Origin: an uncultured Methylobacter sp.
GTDB lineage: Bacteria > Pseudomonadota > Gammaproteobacteria > Methylococcales > Methylomonadaceae
Assembly: GCA_903832775.1 (NCBI GenBank)
Contig: CAILCX010000181.1
Location: 1 to 46,562 of the forward strand
Direction: 5' to 3'
Length of the DNA: 46,562 bases
Each line of letters begins with the position of its first letter. Positions within the stretch are counted from its first letter, which is position 1. The position numbers were made by a program, and so were the translations under genes. Under the pieces are notes generated by a model. The model made no database searches. It had not been told where the DNA came from and worked only from the letters and a program-made list of their open reading frames with translations. Shown here in pieces: positions 35,680-44,384 of this stretch.

Positions 35680-37572
35680 ATGTATAAACAATTCTCCGCT
35701 AAACTTCTCGCACTCAGATCAAACCAAGTTCCAGCTACAGGCATAGGTTTTTTTAGGTTTTTTTATGGCCTAGTTACCTTGCAGGAAATTATATTTTTAT
35801 TGTATTTCAATCACTTGATATTCGATCCTATGCCTTACATAGATGTTGAATTTCCTATGATTCCTTTCTTTCTATGTGTTTGGGGCGTTATTGCCAGCTT
35901 TGTTGTTGTTGGTTATCGTTACCAGTTTGCAATAACTTGTAATTATATTTTCTGGATTATTTTCGTTAACTTCACGCCAATGCAGCGAGATTTTGATGGT
36001 GGCTTCGATTTATTCATGATTGGGGCAGGATTCTTTCTACTTTTTATGCCGGGAAATCGAGCTTTTTCAATAGATAATTTAAGAAATAAGCTGAGTACAC
36101 CCTTTATTCATTACAGTACTTACTCAAAGCCAACAGTCTCGGTTCTTGCCTATTATTTGCCTGTTGCAATTTGCCTGGGTTTTCTTTACTTCGACTCATC
36201 GATACATAAGATGTTTGCAGAGCATTGGCGCAATGGTCTTGGCACTTGGTTGCCTGCAACACAGCCGTATTATGTTTCAGCGATAGACATGTCAGATCTA
36301 CTGAACAATAAACTTCTCCAAAACATCTTGGGTTACACAATTTTGGTGTTTCAATTCACCTTTATTTTCTTTTTTGCACAGAAAAGGTTGCGTGTATTCT
36401 ATTTATTGATTGGCTTAGGACTGCATCTTGGTATTACGCTGTCGTTTAATATTTATCCTTTCGGTTTGGGAATGCTTATTTTTTATACCTTAATGGTTCC
36501 TTTTAGCTGGTGGGAATATATGGGGCGATGTATTTCAGCAAAACATCCTTCTCTTACCGTGTTTTATGACCAGCTATGCCCATTATGTAACCGTACCGTG
36601 ATGATCCTTAATCATTTCGATATATTTAATTGTATTGACTTCAAAAGCGCTCAGGATCACTCTGCTTATTATCCTGCGCTAGTAAATATCTCTAAAGAAA
36701 CTTTGCTTACAGACTTGTATGCATTGGATAGCAACAACACCATTTATGCAGGCGTCGCCACCTATATCCAAATCTTTTTAAAAATGCGTTATTTATCACC
36801 TGTCGGCGTTTTTTTGAGCCTTCCGGGTGTACATCAGTTCGCCTTAAGAAAATATCGGTCTATTGCGGATAACCGAAACCGTATTCAATGTACATCGACT
36901 TGTGTAACAACAAAGGAACTAACCGATAACACTCTCTATCATTATTTTTTTGAAAAAACTGCAGTTCAGAAACCCAAGGCTTTTTCCAGGAAGCTTTTAA
37001 AGATATTGCTTGCGCTACTGTTTTTACAATTAAACAGCTCCATTCATTATGGTCTTATTTACAGGCTACATGCAGATCGTCCCCAGAGTCCTATATCGCA
37101 GATCAGTAACGCTATTTTAATGGTCTCGCAGACCTTTCTGGGCATTACCCCGCATGCGCTATATCTACATGATCATTTCGCCGGCTATGACCATATTTTA
37201 GCGCTAACTTATACTGACGAGAGTGGAGTGGAGCGGTGGCTACCTTTTGTTAATGAGCAAGGGCGTCTTCTAGCTCCTAATTGGGGTCGAGTTCATTCCA
37301 TGTGGGCCAATATTGCTGTTACACCAACTATTAATAATCAACGTTTGTATAAATTCATTATGAAAGTCACCGCTTTCTGGGGCCAGAAAATTGGCTTGAA
37401 TCTTGATCAGGTTGTTTTTAACATTAAACTGAAGAAAATAGATGCACCTACGTACTGGGTTCATGATCAATTACACAAGAATTTAACATCTCCATGGATT
37501 ACTATCGGAACTGCTAAATGGAGCAATAAACAAATATCTATTCATTTGCCGAACAACATCAATGATCTTTAA
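35680..37572 (+). CDS. HTTM-domain membrane protein fused to a DCC (DUF393) thiol oxidoreductase domain
   Basis: Encodes 630 residues. The N-terminal 280 residues hold several membrane helices in the pattern of the HTTM domain (related to vitamin-K-dependent gamma-glutamyl carboxylase), with FFRFFYGLVTLQEI at the start and SSIHKMF near residue 170. A DCC/DUF393 domain follows (about 290-410) with the redox motif FYDQLCPLCNR (C300 and C303). The last 190 residues include one more helix (about 440-460) and a soluble domain I cannot name. The reaction is unknown; the two domains together suggest thiol chemistry at the membrane. The microprotein gene upstream has its own terminator, so this gene probably has its own promoter. 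Confidence 0.82.
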   Translation: MYKQFSAKLLALRSNQVPATGIGFFRFFYGLVTLQEIIFLLYFNHLIFDPMPYIDVEFPMIPFFLCVWGVIASFVVVGYRYQFAITCNYIFWIIFVNFTPMQRDFDGGFDLFMIGAGFFLLFMPGNRAFSIDNLRNKLSTPFIHYSTYSKPTVSVLAYYLPVAICLGFLYFDSSIHKMFAEHWRNGLGTWLPATQPYYVSAIDMSDLLNNKLLQNILGYTILVFQFTFIFFFAQKRLRVFYLLIGLGLHLGITLSFNIYPFGLGMLIFYTLMVPFSWWEYMGRCISAKHPSLTVFYDQLCPLCNRTVMILNHFDIFNCIDFKSAQDHSAYYPALVNISKETLLTDLYALDSNNTIYAGVATYIQIFLKMRYLSPVGVFLSLPGVHQFALRKYRSIADNRNRIQCTSTCVTTKELTDNTLYHYFFEKTAVQKPKAFSRKLLKILLALLFLQLNSSIHYGLIYRLHADRPQSPISQISNAILMVSQTFLGITPHALYLHDHFAGYDHILALTYTDESGVERWLPFVNEQGRLLAPNWGRVHSMWANIAVTPTINNQRLYKFIMKVTAFWGQKIGLNLDQVVFNIKLKKIDAPTYWVHDQLHKNLTSPWITIGTAKWSNKQISIHLPNNINDL

Positions 37573-37601
37573 GAGTAGGAATGATTTTTGAATTTTTATT
37601 A

Positions 37602-37642
37602 TTGCATCATCATTCGAGTCATGATATAAAATGCACGTGCAT
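37602..37642 (+). promoter_or_regulatory. Promoter with a palindromic operator candidate, lipoprotein gene
   Basis: TTGCAT (37602-37607) and TATAAA (37625-37630) at a 17-base spacing form a good sigma-70 promoter. Directly after the -10 box lies a perfect 12-base palindrome, ATGCACGTGCAT (37631-37642), covering the expected transcription start near 37637. This is where a repressor could bind. Confidence 0.65.
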
Positions 37643-37698
37643 TAATTTAATGGCGCACATTAATAAAAATAATTGAAACCCCTTTGGAGGATATTTGT

Positions 37699-37812
37699 AT
37701 GAACAAAATTTTATCTCTTATAGCTATGGCATTAATGATTGTTGGCTTAACTGGCTGCATGGACAACCCAGACGGTTCAAAGCAAAAAGTTTCTAGTTCT
37801 ATTCAATTATAA
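37699..37812 (+). CDS. Small lipoprotein (37 residues)
   Basis: A 37-residue gene with a lipoprotein signal peptide: MNKILSLIAMALMIVG followed by the lipobox LTGC, with C20 as the lipidated cysteine. The mature peptide has only 18 residues, starting CMDNPDGSKQK and ending with a Ser-rich tail. The residue after Cys is Met, not Asp, so outer-membrane sorting is expected under the Lol rule. Strong Shine-Dalgarno GGAGG (37686-37690), a good promoter and an immediate terminator support expression. Similar in size to entericidin-type lipoproteins but without clear sequence likeness. Function unknown. Confidence 0.75.
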   Translation: MNKILSLIAMALMIVGLTGCMDNPDGSKQKVSSSIQL

Positions 37813-37827
37813 ATAGAACCGTAAGCT

Positions 37828-37862
37828 AAAAAAAACCCAGCCAAATGGCTGGGTTTTTTTTG
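37828..37862. terminator. Intrinsic terminator after the small lipoprotein gene
   Basis: AACCCAGCC-AAAT-GGCTGGGTT, a perfect 9-bp stem flanked by an A-run and a T-run, 15 bases after the stop. It can work in both directions and also faces the convergent trkH gene. Confidence 0.93.
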
Positions 37863-37996
37863 TATATTATTTACGTCTTAGGAGTGCATCTCTATCCGGT
37901 TATATTCCTTAAACTCGCCTTATACCCCCGATTTAAAACTCCTGTAAATTCGAAGCAGATTTTTTTAATTAAGATATCTTAACTTCAAAATTTGAA

Positions 37997-39454
37997 CTAT
38001 TTCCGCCAGAATTCTGGTACAAATAAAATAACTATTGAAAATATTTGCACTCTTCCCAAGAGCATTGCAAATGTACAAACACCCGTTTGAAAATCATTCA
38101 AAATAGCATAATTGCTTGCGGGACCTACCATATTAAGTCCAGGGCCGGCATTATTAAAGCAGGCAATAACGGCAGAAAATGCAGTTATAAAGTCGAGTCC
38201 ACTTAATAACAACGTAAACACCAAAATCAGGATACTTATGAAGTAGAGAAAAATAAAGCCCATTACAGAGGTTACAACATCGTTGCTAATCACGGCTCCA
38301 CCAATTTTCATCGGTTTAACGGCATAGGGATGAATAGACTTGAATAACTCCAAATAAGCCTGCTTCATTAGTATGATGGTTCTAATCATGCGGATGCCAC
38401 CACCTGTAGAGCCTGTAGAAACTGAGATGGCACTTAAGAACAGCATCCATATAGGAATAAAAACCGGCCAGAGATTAAAGTCCTGCGTCACATAGCCAGA
38501 CGTTGTGGCAATAGATACAACGTTAAATGTTGCATGACGTAAAGCTGTGAAAAAGTCCGTATAAGTTCCTGCATGCCATAACATTGAAGCAATCACTACA
38601 CTACTCAGCAATACCACAATAAGCATGCCCCACATTTCCATATCCTTTAAATAAGGCTTAAGTGAGCGTTTATTAAGTGATAGAAAATGAGTGCCAAAAT
38701 TCATGGCTGCCAACAGTTGAAACACTGTTAATACGATTTCAATGGGCAAGGAGTTATAAAAGCCGATACTGTTATCATGGGTGGAGAAACCACCCAAGCT
38801 CATTGCCGAAAAAGCGTGGCAAATTGCATCAAACCAACCCATTCCAGCCAGATGTAAAGCAATAATACAAACAAAAGTGATTGCGACATAAGTCAGCCAT
38901 AAAGCCTTTGCCGCTTGAGTAATGCGAGGAGGTAAATCAGATTCCTTAACAGAGCCGGGCGATCCGGATTTTAGCAATTGCATGCCGCCAATGCCTAAAA
39001 TAGGCAAAATGGCTACTGCAAAAACAATAATCCCAATACCGCCTAGCCATGCTAATTCATGTCGCCAGAGGTTAATCGACATTGGCAACTGATCAAGTCC
39101 GCTTAGAATAGTTCCGCCCGTTGTAGTGAGGCCCGAAATCACTTCAAAGTATGCGTCGACAAAGCTTAAACTTGGCAAAGCCATTAACAGGGGTAAGGTA
39201 CAAAACACTGGAGCGAGTGACCAACAGAGCGTTACCAGTAAAAAACCTGCTTTACGTGAGACCTTTTTAGGTGAGTGCCTGGTTGAGAAAAACAACAAGG
39301 TGCCAGACAATACAGTAATTAAAGTTCCTTGGTAAAAAGCTGTGGTAGTGCCGTCGTCAACTATTGCAGAGTTCAGCCAGCAGGTGGACATTAATCCACC
39401 AAAGACCATTATTATCAAGCCGAAAATGTGTAAGATAGTATGAAAGACATTCAT
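37997..39454 (-). CDS. trkH: Trk potassium uptake protein TrkH
   Basis: Encodes the 485-residue potassium-translocating subunit of the Trk system in the inner membrane, which works with cytoplasmic TrkA. It has the four pore-loop repeats of the TrkH/KtrB superfamily: SGLTTTGGTIL near residue 108, SAMSLGGFSTHD near 217, VSIATTSGYVTQ near 316 and ACFNNAGPGLNMVG near 432. Length is close to E. coli TrkH (483). It follows trkA on the same strand with a 64-base gap. Confidence 0.96.
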   Translation of the reverse strand: MNVFHTILHIFGLIIMVFGGLMSTCWLNSAIVDDGTTTAFYQGTLITVLSGTLLFFSTRHSPKKVSRKAGFLLVTLCWSLAPVFCTLPLLMALPSLSFVDAYFEVISGLTTTGGTILSGLDQLPMSINLWRHELAWLGGIGIIVFAVAILPILGIGGMQLLKSGSPGSVKESDLPPRITQAAKALWLTYVAITFVCIIALHLAGMGWFDAICHAFSAMSLGGFSTHDNSIGFYNSLPIEIVLTVFQLLAAMNFGTHFLSLNKRSLKPYLKDMEMWGMLIVVLLSSVVIASMLWHAGTYTDFFTALRHATFNVVSIATTSGYVTQDFNLWPVFIPIWMLFLSAISVSTGSTGGGIRMIRTIILMKQAYLELFKSIHPYAVKPMKIGGAVISNDVVTSVMGFIFLYFISILILVFTLLLSGLDFITAFSAVIACFNNAGPGLNMVGPASNYAILNDFQTGVCTFAMLLGRVQIFSIVILFVPEFWRK

Positions 39455-39518
39455 TGGGTTAAGTTCAAAGTTTAAAGCTAAGGAGTCTAGGTTTTTTTGT
39501 CTTACACTTGCACTTAAA

Positions 39519-40880
39519 TTATAGAGGCTGAAATTTCTTTTCGATGTTGACGACCAGTTTTTTATCCATAGCGAACATGACTACATGATCCCCCTCTTCA
39601 AATACGGTGCCACAGTGGATGGAAATAACCTGTTTGTTGCGTATCAATGCACCCATTACAATACCTTCAGGAAAGCTGATGGCATCTACTCTGCGTCCAA
39701 CTACTGAATTAAGATCATTGCTTTGATGGGCAATTGCTTCAATAGCCTCTGCACTTCCACCGCATAGTGAGCTGACTTGCGCCACGTCACCTCGCCGGAC
39801 ATGCTTGAGTATGCTTCCAAGTGTTTCCTGATTCGGTAATACAGCAACATCAATCCCTGTTCCGGGTAATAACTTGCCGTACGAAACATGGTTAAGTAAA
39901 CAGATAGACTTGCGGGCGCCCAAGCTTTTTGCTAAAGAGGCGGAAACGATATTAACGCCGTCATTTTCGGTGATTGCGCAAAATAAATCAGTCGTATCGA
40001 TAGATTCATCAAGTAATAATGCTTCATCAGCACAATCGCCAAGTAACACTACAGCCCGGTCAAGGTCATTGGCCAATTTATTAGCGCGATGTGGATCTTT
40101 TTCTATGATTTTAACTTGGTGGTTATTTTCCAGTGCCAGTGCCAAACGCTTGCCAACATGACCGCCACCGGCAATTATAATTCGTTTTAAAGGTGCCTCA
40201 ATTTTGTCCAGTTCTTTTAAAATTCCATGCACTTCTTCTCGCGGAGCCACAAAAAAAACTTCATCGCCAGTTTCAATGACTGCTTCACCATTGACTACCA
40301 GTGGTATGCCTTGGCGAAAAATAGCTACTACGCGAATCTTTCCACCTACCAGTCGTTCTTTAAGTGTTTTGATTTCTTTACCTGTCAGCGAGCCGTCAGC
40401 AACTACTTTGACGGAAAAAAGCCTGACTAATCCGCCGGCAAAATCAGAAATATGCTGAACGCCAGGGAACTCAATTAAATTTCTAATTGCCTCCATTACT
40501 ATTTGTTCAGGGCTAATCACGATATCTACCGGTATACCGTTTGGACCAAACAACTTCGGATTGTTTAAATAATCAACAGCTCGAACCCGTGCAATGGTTT
40601 TCGGACGACTATAAAGCGTATTAATGATGACGCAAGCCAACATATTGGTTTCATCGCTATCGGTAACTGCAATAATTATATCGGCTGTTCGTGCGCCCGC
40701 CTGTTCAAGCACTTTGGGATGCGCCGCATTCCCAGCAACGGTGGCGATATCAAACCGTTCTTTCAAAGCATCGAGCAATTCGGTCCTGAAATCAACGACC
40801 ACAATATCGTTTTCCTCGCTTGCCAGCGCGCCGGCAACCGAAGAACCGGTAACACCAGCGCCAAGAATAAGTATTTTCAT
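39519..40880 (-). CDS. trkA: Trk system NAD-binding regulatory subunit TrkA
   Basis: Encodes a 453-residue cytoplasmic regulator of TrkH built from two tandem RCK units, each a Rossmann domain plus a TrkA-C domain. The nucleotide-binding glycines are seen in ILGAGVTGSSVAGAL (about 4-18) and IIAGGGHVGKRLALAL (about 235-250), each followed later by an acidic residue for NAD. TrkA-C parts are at about 140-225 and 370-453. Length equals E. coli TrkA (458). Lies upstream of trkH, downstream of mtkB by 87 bases. Confidence 0.96.
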   Translation of the reverse strand: MKILILGAGVTGSSVAGALASEENDIVVVDFRTELLDALKERFDIATVAGNAAHPKVLEQAGARTADIIIAVTDSDETNMLACVIINTLYSRPKTIARVRAVDYLNNPKLFGPNGIPVDIVISPEQIVMEAIRNLIEFPGVQHISDFAGGLVRLFSVKVVADGSLTGKEIKTLKERLVGGKIRVVAIFRQGIPLVVNGEAVIETGDEVFFVAPREEVHGILKELDKIEAPLKRIIIAGGGHVGKRLALALENNHQVKIIEKDPHRANKLANDLDRAVVLLGDCADEALLLDESIDTTDLFCAITENDGVNIVSASLAKSLGARKSICLLNHVSYGKLLPGTGIDVAVLPNQETLGSILKHVRRGDVAQVSSLCGGSAEAIEAIAHQSNDLNSVVGRRVDAISFPEGIVMGALIRNKQVISIHCGTVFEEGDHVVMFAMDKKLVVNIEKKFQPL

Positions 40881-40967
40881 TTAGACCTTGTGGGTATTAA
40901 AAAATAAAGCGGGCAAATGCGAATTACAAAAGTTGAAAAACCTGTGTGCTTCGCTTTTTTATGTTTT

Positions 40968-41858
40968 TCACTTCAAGTTGGCCAACACTGCAGCGACCGT
41001 TGCGCCCATAGCGGCAGGTGTCGAGCATATAGTAACGCCTAATTCTTTCAGTATCGCAACTTTCTCGGCGGCGCTTTCTCCGGCTGAGGAAATAATTGCA
41101 CCGGCATGTCCCATGCGTCGACCTTCCGGTGCTGTTAAACCTGCGATATAGGCGATGACGGGTTTAGTCATGTTTTCTTTGGCAAAAATACCCGCTTCAA
41201 CTTCTTGCGGGCCACCGATTTCACCGATCATAAGCACCACTTTAGTTTCAGGGTCAGCTTCAAATTTTTCTAGAATATCACGATGAGAGCTTCCGTTAAT
41301 CGGATCACCACCGATACCTACCGACGTTGAAATACCAATATTCAACCGTTTCATTTGGTCTGCGGCTTCGTAACCCAGTGTGCCAGAACGACCGACAATT
41401 CCGACATTGCCTTGGCTATAGATGTGTCCTGGCATAATGCCCAGCATAGAGCGTCCAGGGCTTATAGTTCCAGCGCAGTTGGGACCGGTCAGTATCATTC
41501 TTTGATTTGCAGGAAAGCGACGCAGGAAGTTTTTAACTGTCATCATATCTTGTGTAGGAATACCGTCAGTAATTCCTACGCAATATTTAATGCCGGCGTC
41601 AGCGGCTTCCATGATTGAATCAGCCGCAAAAGCAGGTGGTACAAAAATGATGCTGGCTTCAGCTCCGACTTCTCGAACCGCTTCTTTTACGGTATTAAAA
41701 ACCGGCAAACCCAAATGAGTTTGGCCGCCTTTGCCTGGGGTTATGCCGCCTACGACCTTAGAACCATAATTAATCATGTCTTGAGCATGAAAACTACCGA
41801 TTTTTCCGGTAAAGCCCTGAACAATAATTCGTGTTGTTTCGTCAATTAAAATAGCCAT
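40968..41858 (-). CDS. mtkB: Malate-CoA ligase (malate thiokinase) alpha subunit
   Basis: Encodes a 296-residue subunit of the succinyl-CoA synthetase family that, with MtkA, makes malyl-CoA from malate, CoA and ATP. It has the CoA-binding Rossmann domain with VQGFTGKIGSFHAQ (13-26), the ligase domain, and the phosphohistidine H251 in GRRMGHAGAII. By sequence alone it could be SucD; position directly beside mtkA and mcl, and opposite sga, decides for the serine-cycle enzyme. The start was set at 41858 (MAILIDETT), one base after the mtkA stop; the longer reading frame to 41963 would run inside mtkA with a Lys/Arg-rich, unlike-family N-terminus. Confidence 0.9.
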   Translation of the reverse strand: MAILIDETTRIIVQGFTGKIGSFHAQDMINYGSKVVGGITPGKGGQTHLGLPVFNTVKEAVREVGAEASIIFVPPAFAADSIMEAADAGIKYCVGITDGIPTQDMMTVKNFLRRFPANQRMILTGPNCAGTISPGRSMLGIMPGHIYSQGNVGIVGRSGTLGYEAADQMKRLNIGISTSVGIGGDPINGSSHRDILEKFEADPETKVVLMIGEIGGPQEVEAGIFAKENMTKPVIAYIAGLTAPEGRRMGHAGAIISSAGESAAEKVAILKELGVTICSTPAAMGATVAAVLANLK

Positions 41859-41859
41859 C

Positions 41860-43053
41860 TTATACTTCCTGTGCCGCTTCTTTTGCGACCGCTTCGTTAC
41901 GTGCCTGTACTGCTTTTTCCGCGGCTTCGGCCAGTGTTTCCGCAGTAATAATTGGCAAGCCACTTTCTGCGATTATTCGTTGGCCTTCTGCAACGTTAGT
42001 GCCCGACAGTCTGACGATCAACGGAATTTTCATGTCGATTTTTCTGACCGCTTCAACAACGCCTTCTGCAATCCAGTCACAACGATTGATGCCGGCAAAA
42101 ATATTGACGAGCATGGCTTTTACACCCTTATCAGCTAAAACCAGGCGAAAAGCTTTTTCGGTACGTTCAGCGGAAGCGCCGCCGCCTACATCAAGAAAAT
42201 TTGCGGGTTCGCCGCCTGCCAGCTTAATCATATCCATAGTGGCCATCGCTAATCCCGCACCGTTAATCATGCAACCGATATCACCATCCAAGCCGACATA
42301 ACTTAAACCACGATCAGCTGCCGCCATTTCGCGGGGGTCTTCCTGCGTTTTATCGCGCAATTCTGATATCTTTTGTTGGCGGAACAGGGCGTTATCATCA
42401 AAGCTCATTTTAGCGTCCAGTGCTATTAATTCACCACTACGCGTAACAACCAGAGGATTGATTTCCAGCATGCTGACATCAAGTTCACGCAGCGCGCGAT
42501 AACACCCCCGGATAGTTTTAACGGCATGGCTGAGTAATTCAGGCGCAAGTCCCATTGCAAAAGCCATTTCGCGAGCTTGATAATCTTGTAAGCCGACGGC
42601 AGGTTCAATATAAATTTTGGTAATGGCGCCAGGATTATTTTCGGCCAATTCTTCGATTTCCATGCCGCCTTGCGCAGAGCCTACCATGACAATTCGCTCT
42701 GAACTACGATCGACCAGAAAACAGAAATATAATTCTTTGACGATATCGGTTCCTGCTTCAACATACAGTCTGCCGCATACCTTTCCTGACGGGCCAGTTT
42801 GGTGTGTAATCAATCTTTTGCCTAATAAGGCTTCAGCGGCTACTTCAACCTCATCATGAGTTTTACAGATTTTAATGCCACCTGCTTTACCCCGCGCACC
42901 GGAATGAATTTGTGCTTTGACCGCCCAAATATGTCCGCCTATGTCTCTTGCACGTTGTACCGCTTCTTCGGGACTATAAGCCATGCCGCCTTCAGCGATT
43001 TTAACGCCATAACCTCTTAAAATTTCTTTTGCCTGATATTCATGAATATCCAC
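41860..43053 (-). CDS. mtkA: Malate-CoA ligase (malate thiokinase) beta subunit
   Basis: Encodes a 397-residue ATP-grasp subunit that begins [17 protein letters not shown], the shared opening of SucC and MtkA. Further landmarks are the ATP-binding [15 protein letters not shown] (about 45-59), the metal-binding LEINPLV near residue 196, and the ligase segment [19 protein letters not shown] near residue 283. It has Shine-Dalgarno AAGGAG before the ATG. The three-gene order mcl-mtkA-mtkB on one strand identifies it as malate thiokinase and not succinyl-CoA synthetase. The gap to mcl is 62 bases. Confidence 0.91.
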   Translation of the reverse strand: MDIHEYQAKEILRGYGVKIAEGGMAYSPEEAVQRARDIGGHIWAVKAQIHSGARGKAGGIKICKTHDEVEVAAEALLGKRLITHQTGPSGKVCGRLYVEAGTDIVKELYFCFLVDRSSERIVMVGSAQGGMEIEELAENNPGAITKIYIEPAVGLQDYQAREMAFAMGLAPELLSHAVKTIRGCYRALRELDVSMLEINPLVVTRSGELIALDAKMSFDDNALFRQQKISELRDKTQEDPREMAAADRGLSYVGLDGDIGCMINGAGLAMATMDMIKLAGGEPANFLDVGGGASAERTEKAFRLVLADKGVKAMLVNIFAGINRCDWIAEGVVEAVRKIDMKIPLIVRLSGTNVAEGQRIIAESGLPIITAETLAEAAEKAVQARNEAVAKEAAQEV

Positions 43054-43115
43054 AGCATCTCCTTTTATGTATCACGTTGGTTGGTTTGATTATTTTCTCA
43101 AGCCAGTATATTTGA

Positions 43116-44066
43116 TTATTGACTTTTTGCAGCGATAGCTTCAGCCGCTCTAACCACGTTATTGGCCATTTTTTCCGAGGCAGCATCAATTAAACGGCCA
43201 TCCAGTGCTGCAGCGCCTTTACCTTGGGCTGCGGCTTCTTTCAAGGCGGCCAATATGCGTTTTGCTTTGTCAACTTCAGCTGCAGGCGGTGTAAAAATCT
43301 CATTGGCCAATTCAACTTGAGAAGGATGTATTGCCCATTTTCCTTCGCAACCTAAGGCTGCGGCGCGTCTTGCTGCCATTTTGTAGCCTTCGGGGTCTTT
43401 AAAGTCGCCAAATGGTCCGTCAATAGGGCGCAGGCCATAGGCTCTGCAGGCAACTGTCATCCGGCTAATAGCAAAATGCCATTGATCGCCAGGATAATCA
43501 GGATTTAAACCGCCGATGTTGGTTGTTCTGGCTCGGTTGCTGGCTGCGTAATCGGCCACACCGAAATGTAAGGATTCGAGACGTCCTGTGGCTCCATTGC
43601 GAGCTATCTCTTCAACATTGGCCATGCCTAAGGCGGTTTCAATCAAGGCTTCAATGCCGATTTTGTTTTTCAGTCCCTGTTGCATTTCCAACTGGTTAAG
43701 CATAGCTTCAACCATGTAAACATCAGCATAAACGCCGACTTTAGGAATTAAAACTGTATCCAGTTTGGCGCCACATTGTTCCACCAGATCCACTACGTCA
43801 CGAACCATATATTGGGTGTCCAGGCCGTTGATGCGTACTGAGACAGTTACGCCGTGCCCTTTCCAGTCCAAGTCATTAATCGCTTCAATAATATTTTTTC
43901 TGGCTTGTAACTTATCATCTGGAGCGACGGCATCTTCAAGATCCAGAAAGATAAAATCAGCGCCACTCTTCATCGCTTTTTCAAACATTTCAGGGCTTGA
44001 GCCCGGAACGGCTAATTCACAGCGTTGAACTCGTTGAACTGACGCTGCATATAAGGTGTGGCTCAT
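43116..44066 (-). CDS. mcl: Malyl-CoA lyase
   Basis: Encodes a 316-residue HpcH/HpaI/CitE-family TIM-barrel enzyme that splits malyl-CoA into glyoxylate and acetyl-CoA. The N-terminal QRCELAVPGSSPEMFEKA, the strand FIFLDLEDAVAPDDK with acidic residues near the magnesium site, VSVRINGLDT with the catalytic arginine, and the C-terminal WAIHPSQVELAN are all family features. Start at 44066 is supported by AGGAAAG upstream; a frame open to 44099 was rejected. First gene of the minus-strand set mcl-mtkA-mtkB. Beta-methylmalyl-CoA lyase activity is possible in this family, but the context favours malyl-CoA. Confidence 0.92.
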   Translation of the reverse strand: MSHTLYAASVQRVQRCELAVPGSSPEMFEKAMKSGADFIFLDLEDAVAPDDKLQARKNIIEAINDLDWKGHGVTVSVRINGLDTQYMVRDVVDLVEQCGAKLDTVLIPKVGVYADVYMVEAMLNQLEMQQGLKNKIGIEALIETALGMANVEEIARNGATGRLESLHFGVADYAASNRARTTNIGGLNPDYPGDQWHFAISRMTVACRAYGLRPIDGPFGDFKDPEGYKMAARRAAALGCEGKWAIHPSQVELANEIFTPPAAEVDKAKRILAALKEAAAQGKGAAALDGRLIDAASEKMANNVVRAAEAIAAKSQ

Positions 44067-44384
44067 GGGTGCTTTCCTAATTTCATGGGAATAAATCAAG
44101 TCAAAGGTTGGATTACAGCTACTGCCTAACCCAACTTACAAGGATTAAGCCAAACATAAATTAACCGTACATTTTACTTTCAGGGGTCTCAAAGTCAATT
44201 TTTAAAGCGCCTTCCATAACGCACAATCGCGGTTTGAACAACTGTAGCCAAGGTGTTTTAACAGCTTAAGCCAAAATATGGCCTTGCTGATTTTTTATAG
44301 CTATGTCATTATTGCCGATTTTTTGGATGTTGGCTCTAATGTCCAAATTGCGTTTTTCAATCAACTACTCAAAGAGGCAATGCA
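44067..44384. other. Divergent intergenic region between mcl and sga
   Basis: 318 bases that must hold both divergent promoters. On the plus strand TTGCTG (44284-44289) and CATTAT (44307-44312) at 17-base spacing are a candidate sga promoter. A GTTGG/CCAAC inverted pair lies in the mcl leader at about 44106-44137. No small gene or riboswitch was recognised. Confidence 0.45.

Noticed and set aside
41859-41963. N-terminal extension of mtkB into mtkA
   Set aside because: The added 35 residues are a Lys/Arg/Gln-rich frame-shadow of mtkA; the family start is MAILIDETT at 41858.
40968-43053. Succinyl-CoA synthetase (sucCD)
   Set aside because: Same protein family, but direct linkage with mcl and the opposing sga and hydroxypyruvate reductase genes fits malate thiokinase; a sequence-based tree would settle it.
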